From contig JAJUJY010000041.1 of assembly GCA_029265085.1 (NCBI GenBank), positions 1 to 29,464 on the forward strand: a stretch of 29,464 nt of DNA. Direction: 5' to 3'. The translations under genes were made by a program, and so were the position numbers. The notes under the pieces were generated by a model that was not told the origin of the DNA, did not search any database, and worked only from the letters and a program-made list of their open reading frames with translations. Numbering within the stretch: position 1 is the first letter of the stretch; each line of letters starts with the position of its first letter. The stretch comes from Chloroflexota bacterium (lineage in GTDB: Bacteria; Chloroflexota; Anaerolineae; Anaerolineales; Anaerolineaceae). Shown one piece after another: positions 17,173-26,649 of this stretch.

Positions 17173-17239
17173 ATTTCCCTGTTCCCTTCGCTCAATCCAT
17201 AAAATTGCACCGATCAGCATAGATATCCCGCCTCAAAAG

Positions 17240-17266
17240 TTGATTATCCATTCTGATCTGTATAAT
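17240..17266 (+). promoter_or_regulatory. Possible internal promoter before ABC ATPase
   Basis: TTGATT at 17240-17245 and a perfect TATAAT at 17261-17266 are 15 bases apart, short but usable. It would let the ATPase, permeases and hydrolase be transcribed separately from the binding protein. Confidence 0.45.
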
Positions 17267-17305
17267 TTTGCGAGATGACCGGCATTTTTAGGAGCGTAAC
17301 AAAGA

Positions 17306-18850
17306 ATGCAAACCATTATAGAAATGAAAGGCATCGTTAAAGTCTTTCCTCCAGATGTGGTCGCACTGGACAATATCACCACAGATTTTCGGCGCGAAGA
17401 AATTCATGCTGTAGTCGGTGAAAATGGTGCCGGAAAAAGCACCTTAATGAAAGTACTTTATGGGTTAGAACAACGAAACGCAGGAGAAATCTTATTAAAA
17501 GGCAAACCGGTTCATTTTCGCGAACCAGGTGAAGCGATTGAAAATGGGATCGGCATGGTTCATCAAGAAATCCTGTTAATCCCTCAGTACACCGTCTGGG
17601 AAAATATCATCCTCGGGCTAGAACCCGTCAATTGGCTTGGGAAAATTGATCGTGTACGCGCCCGCCGGTTGGTTAAAGAAAAAATTGACGAATTTCAATT
17701 TAATCTCAATCCGGATGCACTTGTGGATGATATATCCGTGGCAGCTCGCCAAAAAGTAGAAATCCTTAAATTGTTGTACCGCAATGTAGATGTACTCATT
17801 TTGGATGAGCCAACGGCTGTTCTCACCCCACAAGAAATTCCCCAGCTTTTTTCAGAATTAAAACGCCTGAGGGATAACGGCAAAACCATCTTGTTCATTT
17901 CCCATCATTTAGAAGAGGTGCTCGCCTTAAGTGACCGAATCACAGTGATGCGGAAAGGCAAGAAGATCGACACCGTTAACGCTCAAGAAATCAACAAAGC
18001 CGAATTAGCCCAATTAATGGTTGGGCGTGAAGTTTTATTTACTTCACATCGCGTTGAGCAGAAACCCGGTCCAGTTATTTTTCAAGCAGATGGGTTGAGC
18101 TATATCGACGGAAATAAGCATCCACGCTTGACGGATGTCCACCTTCAAGTACGGGCTGGTGAAATCGTTGGCATCGCTGGCGTAGAAGGAAACGGCCAGT
18201 TTGAACTGGTAAATTCCATTATGGGATTATCCACTCCTACAGCCGGAAAAGTGACCATCAATAACCGGGATTTGACCAGGGCAGAAATATTAGACCGCCG
18301 CAAGCATATTTCATTCGTCTCTCAAGATCGCGGCAAAATGGGAGCTGCAGTGAAAGCCTCCATTACAGAGAACGTGATGATGACTCACCATCGACTAAAT
18401 CCCAAATTCACCCAATGGAATGGGGTGGTATTAAACAATCGATATGCCCGGCAATTCACCGATCAAATCAAAGATCAATTTGCGGTTACCATGGGGGCGC
18501 AAGAGAATCCATTCCGGTCGCTTTCGGGTGGAAACCAACAAAAGGTAATTTTAGGCCGCGAATTATTGTTGGACACACCATTTATCTTGCTTGATCAGCC
18601 TACCCGCGGACTTGATGTCGGATCCATTGAATATGTCCACGAAGTCATCTTGAAGATGCGCAGCCAGCAGCGAGCCATTCTGCTCATTTCTGCTGATTTG
18701 GAGGAATTATTCCGCTTAGCAGACCGGATTGTTGTGATTCACCGCGGTCGGATTGTGGCTGACTTGCCCACAGAACAAACCAATATTGACCAGGTAGGTT
18801 ACCTGATGCTTCAAGGAAAGGATGACGGCGATGCGGCGAAAATTAATTAG
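17306..18850 (+). CDS. Nucleoside-type ABC importer ATPase, two NBDs
   Basis: This cytoplasmic protein of 514 residues powers the importer and contains two ATP-binding domains in one chain, as in the sugar/nucleoside (RbsA, NupA/YufO) class. In domain 1 the Walker A is GENGAGKS at 38-45 and Walker B ends LILDEPT at 165-170, while its signature is degenerate (ISVAARQ, 143-149). In domain 2 the Walker A has lost its lysine (GVEGNGQ, 292-298), the signature is intact (LSGGNQQ, 406-412) and Walker B reads [10 protein letters not shown] (428-437). Only one of the two composite ATP sites should therefore be competent, usual in this class. AGGAG lies 11 bases before the ATG. Nucleosides are inferred from the BMP partner. 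The gene overlaps the first permease. Confidence 0.92.
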   Translation: MQTIIEMKGIVKVFPPDVVALDNITTDFRREEIHAVVGENGAGKSTLMKVLYGLEQRNAGEILLKGKPVHFREPGEAIENGIGMVHQEILLIPQYTVWENIILGLEPVNWLGKIDRVRARRLVKEKIDEFQFNLNPDALVDDISVAARQKVEILKLLYRNVDVLILDEPTAVLTPQEIPQLFSELKRLRDNGKTILFISHHLEEVLALSDRITVMRKGKKIDTVNAQEINKAELAQLMVGREVLFTSHRVEQKPGPVIFQADGLSYIDGNKHPRLTDVHLQVRAGEIVGIAGVEGNGQFELVNSIMGLSTPTAGKVTINNRDLTRAEILDRRKHISFVSQDRGKMGAAVKASITENVMMTHHRLNPKFTQWNGVVLNNRYARQFTDQIKDQFAVTMGAQENPFRSLSGGNQQKVILGRELLLDTPFILLDQPTRGLDVGSIEYVHEVILKMRSQQRAILLISADLEELFRLADRIVVIHRGRIVADLPTEQTNIDQVGYLMLQGKDDGDAAKIN

Positions 18851-19868
18851 CGGGATTATCGGCATCCTGATCGCCTTGTTGATTGGGGCAATCATTATGG
18901 CGTTTCAAGGTTACAACCCGATCAGCACATACGGGGCATTATTTAGTTATTCTTTGTTCGGTTTATTTCCTCTGGCAACCACACTAAAGAATTCTGTGCC
19001 CCTAATCCTTACCGGGTTGTCTGCATCGGTGGCGTTTGCATCTGGTCCAGTCAACCTGGGGCAGCCAGGGCAGTTATTAATGGGGGCACTTTTTGCCACA
19101 GTAGGCGGTTTATATATTGATTTACCCCCGGTGTTGATGATCCCTTTGTTGATCATTCTGGCTATGCTGGGTGGTGCCTTCTGGTCAGGCATTGCTGCCA
19201 TGCTCAGGCGTTGGTTCAACATGGATGAGTTTATCACGACATTAATGTTAAACATGATCGCCGACTTTTTCACCTATTGGGCAATTTCTTACCCCTTGTA
19301 CGATACAACGGCTTATTCACCTTTGACCCCACAAATCACCAAGAATGGCTGGATGCCCGAGTTTGGCGAATTTAACACCAGCGTTGTAGTGATGGTTTTG
19401 GCATTTATCGCAATATGGTTTGTGTTTAACCGCTTCACTGCCGGTTATGAATGGCGTCTCACCGGACAAAATTCCATCTTTGCGCGCCTGGGCGGCTGCA
19501 AAATTGATAAAAACTATGTTACGGTTATGCTGGTAACAGGAGCCCTGGCCGGATTAGCAGGCGGATTGATTGTCATGGCTGGTCCGCACCGTTTCCTAAA
19601 AGGACTTGGAGCCAATTACGCCTGGGATGGCGTCATGATTGCGGTGGTCGCCAATAACGGGCTGATTGGTACGCTTCTATATGGTTTATTCTTTAGTTCG
19701 CTGCAAACCGGTGCATTGGGTATGGAATTGATCACGGCAGTGCCCAGCGAATTCATCCAGGTATTGCAGGCGGTTATCGTGCTGGTAATTGTTGCCGGAC
19801 GTGGTTACCTGGATATCTTATTGGATAAGGCAGTCGCAAGAAGAAAAGTTCAGGAGCGCAGTGTATGA
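18822..19868 (+). CDS. ABC importer permease 1 (BPD_transp_2 type)
   Basis: This 348-residue inner-membrane protein has eight to ten hydrophobic spans and belongs to the branched-chain/sugar/nucleoside permease superfamily. The conserved membrane loop [18 protein letters not shown] near residues 73-90 is the counterpart of the family's NIGxEGQLLxGA motif. It corresponds to YufP/NupB-type subunits and pairs with the second permease to form the translocation pore. The start overlaps the ATPase gene by 29 bases; ATG 18831 three codons downstream (MRRKLISG) is equally possible. Its stop overlaps the next start as ATGA. Confidence 0.9.
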   Translation: MTAMRRKLISGIIGILIALLIGAIIMAFQGYNPISTYGALFSYSLFGLFPLATTLKNSVPLILTGLSASVAFASGPVNLGQPGQLLMGALFATVGGLYIDLPPVLMIPLLIILAMLGGAFWSGIAAMLRRWFNMDEFITTLMLNMIADFFTYWAISYPLYDTTAYSPLTPQITKNGWMPEFGEFNTSVVVMVLAFIAIWFVFNRFTAGYEWRLTGQNSIFARLGGCKIDKNYVTVMLVTGALAGLAGGLIVMAGPHRFLKGLGANYAWDGVMIAVVANNGLIGTLLYGLFFSSLQTGALGMELITAVPSEFIQVLQAVIVLVIVAGRGYLDILLDKAVARRKVQERSV

Positions 19869-20755
19869 ACATCTTAACCGGTTTAATCAACGGCATGATT
19901 GCCGGCTCGACCCCCATTTTATTAGCCGCACTGGGCGGGACCTTTACCTATTACGCAGGGATTTTCAATATTGCGATGGAAGGAATGATGTTAGGGGGCG
20001 CTTTTTTCGCCGTTTTAGGTTCCTACTATTTTAATTCCTGGCCAATGGGTATTGTGTGCGCAATTTTAGGTGCTTTATTGATGGCACTGATTTTCATCTT
20101 ATTCGCAGTTGTCTTGAAGACAGACGAATTTGTCACGGGCATTGCGCTCAATTTATTTGCGCTGGGTGCAACTACCTATTTGATGCGCCAGATTTTCCAG
20201 GTAAAAGGAGCCTTTGCCAGTCCCGATATTGTGCCGATTCCTCGTGTGCATATTCCACTCATTGATAAAATTCCTCTCCTGGGGGATGTCTTGAGTGGGC
20301 AAAACGTTTTGGTCTATGTCACCCTGCTGGCTGTAATCCTCTCAGCCTTCATATTATTTAAAACCCGGTTTGGATTGCGGGTGCGTGCTGCTGGCTATAA
20401 CGCCCCCAGTCTGGATTCCAGCGGCGTTCCAACAGCCCGGATCCGGACGATCTCCTTATTGATTTGTGGAGTACTTTGCGGATTGGCTGGTGCATTCCTT
20501 TCGTTAGGTTATGTGACCTTGTTTTCAGAAAACATGTCTGCTGGGCGCGGCTGGATTTCCCTCGCTGCAGTGATCCTGGTTAATGGCAATCCCTGGGGAA
20601 TCGCACTGATTTCTCTGATTTTTGGCTTTACCGACGGGTTGGGATTATTACTTCAACAATACCTCCCTTCACAATTCACCTCAATGGTGCCGTATGTCGC
20701 CACCCTGGTAGCCCTCTATTTCTATTCTGTTCAGGCAAGGAAACGTAAAGCATGA
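19865..20755 (+). CDS. ABC importer permease 2 (BPD_transp_2 type)
   Basis: The second pore subunit has 296 residues and about eight spans. The family motif [15 protein letters not shown] lies near residues 34-48, and [21 protein letters not shown] around 180-200 is the conserved cytoplasmic loop expected to touch the ATPase. It corresponds to YufQ/NupC-type permeases. It overlaps permease 1 and the following hydrolase gene by four bases each (ATGA), indicating translational coupling and a stoichiometric complex, and tying the hydrolase to the transporter. Confidence 0.9.
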   Translation: MNILTGLINGMIAGSTPILLAALGGTFTYYAGIFNIAMEGMMLGGAFFAVLGSYYFNSWPMGIVCAILGALLMALIFILFAVVLKTDEFVTGIALNLFALGATTYLMRQIFQVKGAFASPDIVPIPRVHIPLIDKIPLLGDVLSGQNVLVYVTLLAVILSAFILFKTRFGLRVRAAGYNAPSLDSSGVPTARIRTISLLICGVLCGLAGAFLSLGYVTLFSENMSAGRGWISLAAVILVNGNPWGIALISLIFGFTDGLGLLLQQYLPSQFTSMVPYVATLVALYFYSVQARKRKA

Positions 20756-22128
20756 AAAAAGCATGGCAAATGGAACGTGAATTACGCGATGCTGCTGTTC
20801 CACTCGACCGCCGCGTCCATGATTCCAACTGGTACACCAGTGAATTTCAAGTTCCATATGGTGACCAGCTTATAAAACTCTTCTGGGATTCAAAAGTTCC
20901 TGGCTCCGGTGCTCCTGAAATCCCCTACCTATCTATGGTACAGGCTCAGGGAAATAAAGGCTATGATGTTTCTGCTGCCGAAGCTCTTCTTCCACTTGGT
21001 ATAGAGTTGTTTTCCCAGGGGAAAATGGACGATGTACGCGTGGTCACCGCTCAAATTCTTGCAGCACTTAACGAAGCACCGGTTGATTCCAAAAATCCAA
21101 TCCATCAATACACCCATCCCCAAACATGGTCTGACGTTATTGCGGCGATGGGAGATGTAAATCAGGCAAAACTTTCAACTGCGTTGAAGGATCTGGAACG
21201 CACGATGTATCAAGCCTGGTTGGGACAATTAGCCGGAGGATCGTTTGGTACCGCAATTGAAGGGTACACAGGCCGCCAAATCGAAAAAGTATATGGGGAT
21301 ATTTGTGGTTATATTACCCAACCTGAAACCACCAACGACGATGTCGTCTATGAATTAATATTATTGGATGTATTTGAACGCAGCGGCCGTCAGCTCACAG
21401 CCCGAGAGATCGGGCTGGAATGGGTGCGGCAAATACCTTTTGGCTGGTCTGCAGAATGGGTTGCAATAAGGAATCTGAACAACGGCATCCTGCCGCCATT
21501 ATCGGGGTCTTTCCAAAATCCTTATGCCCATTGGATTGGAGCTCAGATGCGCGGTATGATTTGCGGGTTACTTGCTCCTGCCTGGCCTTTTGAAGCAGCC
21601 CGGCTCGCCTGGCTGGATGGATCGGTAAGCCACGAAACCAACGGTATTTATGGGGAAATGTACGCTGCGGTTTTGACCTCGCTTGCATTTTGCCGCGCGA
21701 ATGTGCGCGACTTACTTCACGAGGCCGTAAACTATCTACCGCAACGCAGTGAATATACTGCGGTTGTTAAACATAGCCTGGATACAGTTGCACAACATTC
21801 CGACCCTCTCCATGCCTGGGCAATACTTGAAAAACGCCTGGAACGATATAACTGGATTCATGCCTACCCTAATATCGCTGCGGTAATTATGTCTTTATGG
21901 TATGGAGACGGAGATATGACCGAAAGTTTTCGTCTTTTGGCAAAAGCAGGATTAGATGTGGATTGTAATGCAGGACTGGTTGGGACAATTTTAGGCATTC
22001 TTCAACCTGTGCCCTCTCAATGGGCTGAGCCAATCGGCGATCTACTGGAAACCTACATCAAAGGGAAAGAAAAAATCTCAATTCGGACATTGGCAGAGCG
22101 GACGACCCGCCTGGCATGCTTTGAATAA
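20752..22128 (+). CDS. ADP-ribosylglycohydrolase-like protein with N-terminal extension
   Basis: The 458-residue protein ends in an ADP-ribosylglycohydrolase (DraG/ARH) domain from about residue 150. Marks are [16 protein letters not shown] (156-171, Glu170 in the place of the family's metal-site Glu), TNDDVV with Asp196-Asp197, [16 protein letters not shown] (275-290), [12 protein letters not shown] (293-304), and DVDCNA with Asp402 and Asp404. The four metal-ligand aspartates are kept, but the neighbouring Thr of the DxDT motif is Cys405 and the first motif lacks its usual GD. The first 150 residues are an extension I do not recognise. No signal peptide is seen. Its ATGA overlap with permease 2 makes a role in cleaving an imported nucleoside or ribosylated compound likely; this is inference. 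Confidence 0.82.
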   Translation: MKKAWQMERELRDAAVPLDRRVHDSNWYTSEFQVPYGDQLIKLFWDSKVPGSGAPEIPYLSMVQAQGNKGYDVSAAEALLPLGIELFSQGKMDDVRVVTAQILAALNEAPVDSKNPIHQYTHPQTWSDVIAAMGDVNQAKLSTALKDLERTMYQAWLGQLAGGSFGTAIEGYTGRQIEKVYGDICGYITQPETTNDDVVYELILLDVFERSGRQLTAREIGLEWVRQIPFGWSAEWVAIRNLNNGILPPLSGSFQNPYAHWIGAQMRGMICGLLAPAWPFEAARLAWLDGSVSHETNGIYGEMYAAVLTSLAFCRANVRDLLHEAVNYLPQRSEYTAVVKHSLDTVAQHSDPLHAWAILEKRLERYNWIHAYPNIAAVIMSLWYGDGDMTESFRLLAKAGLDVDCNAGLVGTILGILQPVPSQWAEPIGDLLETYIKGKEKISIRTLAERTTRLACFE

Positions 22129-22133
22129 ACAAA

Positions 22134-22166
22134 CAGGCTGCCTACAAATTACGGCAGCCTGATTTT
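22134..22166 (+). terminator. Rho-independent terminator of the ABC operon
   Basis: A perfect 9-base-pair stem (22134-22142 with 22153-22161) and 10-base loop are followed by ATTTTT. The A-rich 5' flank may let it also serve sucD, which ends convergently at 22189. Confidence 0.88.
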
Positions 22167-22188
22167 TCCCCTTACAAAAAAGCCATTT

Positions 22189-23055
22189 TTATCGCACCAA
22201 CAAGTCCGGAATCTCCTCCGGGTGTTTGGCTACGCGCACACCCGCGCTCTCCAGGGCGGCAATTTTATCTGCCGCAGTTCCGGTACCGCCTTCAATAATT
22301 GCGCCGGCATGCCCCATTCGTTTTCCGGCTGGTGCAGATTGCCCAGCGATGAAACTTACAACGGGTTTGGTCATATATCGGGCTATATAATCCGCCGCTT
22401 TTTCCTCATCGCTTCCGCCGATTTCTCCGATTAAGACAACCTGATCGGTGTGCGGATCCGCTTCAAACATACTCAAGGCATCAATAAAATTGGTTCCATT
22501 CACCGGATCACCACCAATACCAACACAGGTACTGGCACCAATTCCACGCTGCTTAAGCGCATAAAGAACTTCGTATGTCAACGTGCCAGATCGTGAGACA
22601 ACGCCGATGTTTCCGGGAATGGCAATATTGCCAGGGATAATCCCCACTTTTGCTTCACCAGGTGTTAACGCACCCGGGCAATTGGGACCAACCAACCGGA
22701 CGTCTTTTTGATCCAGGTATTTACGCACCCGCATCATATCAGACACCGGAATTCCCTCTGTAATACAGAAAATCAATGGAATGCCTGCATCAGCCGCTTC
22801 AAAGATCGCATCACCAGCATAGCGGGCTGGCACAAAAATTACACTGACATTTGCACCTGTCACTTCAACAGCAACTTTGACCGTGTCAAATACTGGCACT
22901 TTGCCACCAAGCACCCAATCACCACCTTTTCCTGGGGTCACGCCGGCAACCACATTGGTGCCGTACATCATCATTTGTTCTGTGTGAAACTGGCCTTCAT
23001 GGCCTGTAATGCCCTGCACAATCACCCGCGAACTCTTATTAATCAGGATACTCAT
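22189..23055 (-). CDS. sucD: Succinyl-CoA synthetase alpha subunit
   Basis: SucD carries the phosphohistidine and binds CoA in the enzyme that links succinyl-CoA and succinate with ATP or GTP formation. The 288-residue chain has the CoA-binding Rossmann domain starting [14 protein letters not shown] (11-24), the CxGxPxG-like [12 protein letters not shown] region at 123-134, [12 protein letters not shown] (151-162), and the phosphorylated His249 in GHAGAI. Length is normal. Its ATG overlaps the sucC stop by four bases, so the heterodimer subunits are co-translated. GTGPxxG-type nucleotide preference cannot be read here because it lies in the beta subunit. Confidence 0.96.
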   Translation of the reverse strand: MSILINKSSRVIVQGITGHEGQFHTEQMMMYGTNVVAGVTPGKGGDWVLGGKVPVFDTVKVAVEVTGANVSVIFVPARYAGDAIFEAADAGIPLIFCITEGIPVSDMMRVRKYLDQKDVRLVGPNCPGALTPGEAKVGIIPGNIAIPGNIGVVSRSGTLTYEVLYALKQRGIGASTCVGIGGDPVNGTNFIDALSMFEADPHTDQVVLIGEIGGSDEEKAADYIARYMTKPVVSFIAGQSAPAGKRMGHAGAIIEGGTGTAADKIAALESAGVRVAKHPEEIPDLLVR

Positions 23056-24194
23056 GCTGCACCTCCTTCAGCCACTGTGACCGCTTTTTTGGCAGCATCC
23101 ACCAGGGTTTCAGCAGTTAGCAGCTGGGCATCCGCGAGTAAACGCCGACCTTCCTCTGCATTGGTTCCTACCAGGCGAACGACCATGGGTGCCTTTGGTT
23201 TCACCTCAGAAATTGCGGTCAAAATGCCGCGGGCTACCTCATCACAACGCGTTATTCCGCCGAAGATATTGATCAAAACCACCCGGACATTCGGATCAGA
23301 AAGAATGATCCGTAAAGCAGCAGCCACTTTATCCGCATTCGCGCCGCCGCCAATATCCAGGAAATTGGCGGGTTCACCCCCATATAATTTGATAATATCC
23401 ATGGTAGCCATCGCCAATCCAGCGCCATTCACCATACAGCCAATTTTTCCATCTAGTTTGATATAGGAAAGACCGTATTTTCGTGCATCAATTTCAGCTG
23501 AGGCTTCAACGTCTAAATCACGCTTTTCGGCGATATCCGGGTGGCGGAAAAGCGCATTATCATCCACCACCATTTTCCCATCCAGGGCAACCAGGCGTTT
23601 ATCTGCAGTCACCACCAGGGGATTAATTTCAGCCAGGGTGGCATCATGGTCGTTATACACCCGCCATAACCCGTCAGCCACAGCCATAAAAGAACGCCAA
23701 TACTCACGCGGCAAATCAATGCTCACCGCGATATCGCGCGCCTGATAATCACGCAAGCCCAATAACGGGTCGATCGATACTTTTACAATTTTTTCGGGTG
23801 ATTTGCGAGCAACTTCTTCGATATCCACGCCCCCCTCAGAAGATGCCATCATGACCGGGCAGCGTGAGGTACGGTCATTCGTAATTCCCAGGTAAATTTC
23901 CTTGAAGATACTGACCGCTTCGTCCACCAGTACTTTGCGGACCGGTAGACCTTTAATCTCCATGCCTAAGATCAGTGTTGCCAGCTCTTCGGCTTCCTCA
24001 GGCGACTTTGCCAGCCGAATCCCACCGGCTTTTCCGCGTCCGCCAACCAACACCTGAGACTTAACCACAACCCTGCTGCTCAATTCTTCGGCGATCTGTT
24101 TCACTTCACTGGAATTCCCTGCGACTCGACCGCGTGGAATGGGTATGCCGTACTTTGCAAAAATTTGCTTGGATTGGTACTCGTGAAGGTTCAT
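23052..24194 (-). CDS. sucC: Succinyl-CoA synthetase beta subunit
   Basis: SucC is the nucleotide- and succinate-binding subunit of the tricarboxylic-acid-cycle enzyme. The 380 residues show an ATP-grasp domain: [18 protein letters not shown] at the start, [16 protein letters not shown] (about 43-58), the metal-binding AEINPLVV near 195-202, and [12 protein letters not shown] and FLDIGGGA near the alpha contact. ATG 24194 is preferred over ATG 24242 because MNLHEYQ is the family start and GGGGAG lies upstream. It heads the sucC-sucD operon with an extended -10 promoter about 55 bases away. Confidence 0.95.
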   Translation of the reverse strand: MNLHEYQSKQIFAKYGIPIPRGRVAGNSSEVKQIAEELSSRVVVKSQVLVGGRGKAGGIRLAKSPEEAEELATLILGMEIKGLPVRKVLVDEAVSIFKEIYLGITNDRTSRCPVMMASSEGGVDIEEVARKSPEKIVKVSIDPLLGLRDYQARDIAVSIDLPREYWRSFMAVADGLWRVYNDHDATLAEINPLVVTADKRLVALDGKMVVDDNALFRHPDIAEKRDLDVEASAEIDARKYGLSYIKLDGKIGCMVNGAGLAMATMDIIKLYGGEPANFLDIGGGANADKVAAALRIILSDPNVRVVLINIFGGITRCDEVARGILTAISEVKPKAPMVVRLVGTNAEEGRRLLADAQLLTAETLVDAAKKAVTVAEGGAA

Positions 24195-24246
24195 CCTATC
24201 TCCCCAGACATTTGGTGTGTATCGGTGCGAACCACTAAGCAAAAAT

Positions 24247-24255
24247 ATTATACCA
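24247..24255 (-). promoter_or_regulatory. Extended -10 promoter for sucCD
   Basis: On the minus strand TGGTATAAT (24255-24247) is a perfect extended -10 element. No good -35 box is seen, which extended promoters tolerate. Transcription would start near 24240. Confidence 0.6.
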
Positions 24256-24294
24256 CCAGGAGTATTTTGACCTGATTATTTCACAATATCAATT

Positions 24295-24336
24295 GATAAG
24301 AAAGCCCGGCTGATATGCCGGGCTTCTTTATTTTTT
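24295..24336. terminator. Terminator after the SPFH gene
   Basis: A 9-base-pair stem (24302-24310 with 24317-24325) with a 6-base loop has a T-rich flank on both strands. It ends the minus-strand SPFH operon just before the sucCD promoter. Confidence 0.85.
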
Positions 24337-24338
24337 GG

Positions 24339-25397
24339 TTAGCCTTTGAGAAACTCGTCTAAAGCTTCTTTGCTGATGCGGTAGGCATTTCCAATCTTAC
24401 GCGCCTTCAAATCACCCGCCTGGATTGCAGCAATTACATCTTCTTCCGAGACCTTGAGCACACTGGCCGCTTCTGACGGTGTCATCACCGATGGAACAGC
24501 AGCGGGTGCACCGTTCGCGGCTGGTTGAGCTGCCCCGGCAGCCGCGCCAGCGCCAGTCATCCCTTGCAATGATGAACTAAGCACATTCCCGATACCTAAT
24601 CCTGCTCCAATACCAGCGGTCAGGCCAGCGCCGCCGCTTGGATTCTGCGCAGCATCCCGCAGAGCATCGGCTGCCTGCAGCTGAGTATAGGTTTGCATAT
24701 CCAACATACCCATTGCGCGCAGCTCTTCCGCAGATTTCTCTGAGGGTTTTAAGCTGCCAATATAGAAGGACTTGAGCAGCAAACCGATCGCTGTAAAATC
24801 ATCCTGCGCTTTTGCCCGCACACCAGCGCCAATTTCCTCGGTCAAGCCGATCAATTCAGCCACGCTGTGCTTTGCAGCTGTTTCGCCCAACAGGTCCTGC
24901 AGCTTAGAAAGCAGCATCGTCCGTAAGCGATTTTCAATTTCCGACATGCGGTAAATGCCTTGCGTGCCGCAAATCTGGGTGACAAACTGCTGCGGGTCAT
25001 TAATTTGCACGCTATATGATCCAAAGGACTGCAGTAAAGCGACCCCCAGGCCCATGCCGGGATTCCGGACTAAAATTGGTTGAGGTGTGCCCCATTTGCG
25101 ATCAGCAAATTCTCGCATTGACACATAATACACTTCGGCAGTAAACGGTGTGCGGTCATTAAAGGCCTTGCCGATAAAGTCAATCAGGACCGGGATATTC
25201 GCCGTCGTAATGGTGTGCCGTCCTGGGCCGAAAGTATCCAAAGCACGCCCATCGCGGAAGAAAACCGCCCGTTGGGACTCGCGGACAATCACCTGTGATC
25301 CAATCCGCAAATCGGCAACCCCTTGCTCGGGGAACCGGTGAACCAGTTCATCCGTCATCTCGCTTGGATATTCAACTACATCAAAAATTCTTGCCAT
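24339..25397 (-). CDS. SPFH-domain protein fused to excisionase-type HTH
   Basis: The 352-residue protein has three parts. Residues about 20-245 form an SPFH (band 7) domain of the YdjI/virion-core-like type: GSQVIVRESQRAVFFRDGR, FGPGRHTI and the AKAQDDFTAIGLLLKSF strand-helix are characteristic. Residues about 252-302 are a Gly/Ala-rich flexible linker. Residues about 303-352 are a small helix-turn-helix of the excisionase/MerR-like class (TPSEAASVLKVSEEDVIAAIQAGDLKARKIG and the wing YRISKEALDEFL). Family members I know usually end in a zinc ribbon, so this ending is notable. No signal or membrane span is evident. It follows the helical protein gene by 41 bases in one transcript. Function is unknown; the HTH may bind DNA or serve as a protein-docking module. 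Confidence 0.82.
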   Translation of the reverse strand: MARIFDVVEYPSEMTDELVHRFPEQGVADLRIGSQVIVRESQRAVFFRDGRALDTFGPGRHTITTANIPVLIDFIGKAFNDRTPFTAEVYYVSMREFADRKWGTPQPILVRNPGMGLGVALLQSFGSYSVQINDPQQFVTQICGTQGIYRMSEIENRLRTMLLSKLQDLLGETAAKHSVAELIGLTEEIGAGVRAKAQDDFTAIGLLLKSFYIGSLKPSEKSAEELRAMGMLDMQTYTQLQAADALRDAAQNPSGGAGLTAGIGAGLGIGNVLSSSLQGMTGAGAAAGAAQPAANGAPAAVPSVMTPSEAASVLKVSEEDVIAAIQAGDLKARKIGNAYRISKEALDEFLKG

Positions 25398-25438
25398 TGG
25401 ATTACTCCCGTATTTATCCTATTTTTCAACCGGTTGAA

Positions 25439-25975
25439 TTAGCCTTCGGCTTCAGCATCAGCAGCGCCAGTCATTACTTCGGATCGCTTATTAAACGCAT
25501 CCAAACATTTTTGGGCAGTGTTTTTTACATTCCGTATTGCAGCCGGAAGTCCCTCAGTCCCGATGGAAGCTTCAACATTGTCAATTCCTCGGGCAACTTC
25601 GTCAGATAACTCAAACAAGGAAAGATCATATTGGTATACCCGCGCCAAATCATCTTCCTTGATCTTTACTGCATCAAAGAATCCGGCATAACCATAGGAA
25701 GCCGTCCGGACGCGATCCGTAAACTGGCGGAGTTTAATCGCAGCAGCTTCCAAGTCATCAACGGATAAGATATCACCCTGGCTAATTAAATCTCGTTGTA
25801 AACCAGAGAGTCGCTGCCACAGCTCTTCATAGCGATTCGCAACAGCCTCGCGTAGAATTTTATCGGACATGCGCCGGTTGCCACGTTCAATATATCCAGA
25901 AAAGCCAGGAATTTTGCTTAATAACTTCTTAAAGATATCCTGATCAGAAGTCACGCGGTCAAACAAGTCACTCAT
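25439..25975 (-). CDS. Helical protein of unknown function
   Basis: I do not recognise this 178-residue protein. It is predicted almost wholly helical, rich in charged residues with heptad-like spacing (NRYEELWQRLSGLQRDLI near 47-64 and LAAA/IKLRQF segments after it), suggesting a helical bundle or coiled coil. It has no signal peptide or membrane span. The C-terminus is acidic and Ala/Glu-rich. It is the first gene of the operon with the SPFH-HTH protein and probably its partner. AGGAGG lies four bases before ATG 25975; a GTG at 25978 is too close to the ribosome site. Confidence 0.8.
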   Translation of the reverse strand: MSDLFDRVTSDQDIFKKLLSKIPGFSGYIERGNRRMSDKILREAVANRYEELWQRLSGLQRDLISQGDILSVDDLEAAAIKLRQFTDRVRTASYGYAGFFDAVKIKEDDLARVYQYDLSLFELSDEVARGIDNVEASIGTEGLPAAIRNVKNTAQKCLDAFNKRSEVMTGAADAEAEG

Positions 25976-26028
25976 CACGCCTCCTTATTGGTGTTAATCC
26001 TGTGAATATTTTCCCCGTCTCACTGTTG

Positions 26029-26057
26029 ATTATAGCTTGAAACGGTATTCACAACAA
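26029..26057 (-). promoter_or_regulatory. Promoter of the SPFH operon
   Basis: On the minus strand TTGTTG (26057-26052) and a consensus TATAAT (26034-26029) are separated by 17 bases. Transcription would start near 26022, about 47 bases before the helical protein's ATG. Confidence 0.6.
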
Positions 26058-26182
26058 TATACGCGCACACGAACAGAAAGTTGCATCAGTATATTGGATA
26101 GAAAGCAGGCGGAACATTAAATAAATCTTAGAATCGCTGAAATCTACAATTTTTTTTGTAAGGATTTTGTAATGTTTTCCGC

Positions 26183-26210
26183 TTGCCACAAACAAAGCCC
26201 TATCTATAAT
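26183..26210 (+). promoter_or_regulatory. flp promoter
   Basis: TTGCCA at 26183-26188 and a perfect TATAAT at 26205-26210 are 16 bases apart. This is one of the strongest-looking promoters in the window and fits an abundantly made pilin. Confidence 0.72.
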
Positions 26211-26259
26211 TATTCATAGGTACTCAATCCCATTCCAGAGCAGAGAGGAGGTGAAAATC

Positions 26260-26406
26260 ATGTTATTCGCTCCGAAAGAGAAAGGCCAGGGCCTGGTCGA
26301 ATATGCGTTAATTCTTGTTTTAGTAGCTGTTGTCGTGATTGTTATTCTTGCTTTGCTTGGCCCAGCAATCGGCAAAATCTTCTCGAATATCGTCACTGCG
26401 ATTTAA
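26260..26406 (+). CDS. flp: Flp-family type IVb pilin
   Basis: This short gene encodes a 48-residue prepilin, the major subunit of Tad/Flp fibres. The leader MLFAPKEKG ends in the glycine cut by a TadV/CpaA-type prepilin peptidase; the mature chain starts Gln10 and has the required Glu at mature position 5 and Tyr at 6 (QGLVEY). A single hydrophobic helix of about 20 residues follows, rich in Leu, Val and Ala. The ribosome site AGGAGGTGA, eight bases from the ATG, is nearly perfect. It has its own promoter and a strong terminator, so it is expressed independently of cpaB, as is usual for a major pilin. Only about nine residues follow the GPAIGKIF segment. Confidence 0.93.
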   Translation: MLFAPKEKGQGLVEYALILVLVAVVVIVILALLGPAIGKIFSNIVTAI

Positions 26407-26431
26407 TCACCGCAGGTTATTTAGGAAGAAG

Positions 26432-26464
26432 AAGATAGGCCCTGAATACAGGGTCTATCTTTTT
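26432..26464 (+). terminator. Strong terminator after flp
   Basis: A 13-base-pair stem (26432-26444 with 26449-26461, one G-U wobble) with a 4-base loop is followed by a T run. It should separate flp from the rest of the tad genes or limit read-through. Confidence 0.9.
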
Positions 26465-26566
26465 GAATGAAAATTCATCGCTATTTTTCATTGTTTAATT
26501 GGGAATTTTCATCTATAAATAACTTAATTGTAAGGTGGTTATAACCAAACCATCATTTTTGTATGT

Positions 26567-26594
26567 TTGTACGATTTTAAATATGCTATATAAT
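26567..26594 (+). promoter_or_regulatory. Possible cpaB promoter
   Basis: A consensus TATAAT at 26589-26594 has a weak -35, TTGTAC, at 26567-26572. A 10-base perfect palindrome, GGTTATAACC at 26537-26546, lies just upstream and could be a regulator site. A second promoter here would fit the terminator after flp. Confidence 0.5.
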
Positions 26595-26649
26595 ATGGAT
26601 ATCTTTTGTACTTTTCAACCTGCATACTACATCGTAAGGAGGCACACTC

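Noticed and set aside
18466..18650. Apparent defect in the second NBD of the ABC ATPase (no Walker lysine, Gln in Walker B)
   Set aside because: Such degeneracy is normal for two-domain ATPases of the sugar/nucleoside class, so it is not evidence of a pseudogene.
25295..25609. A 104-codon plus-strand open frame across the SPFH and helical protein genes
   Set aside because: It is antisense to two genes with convincing protein sequence and has no motif of its own.
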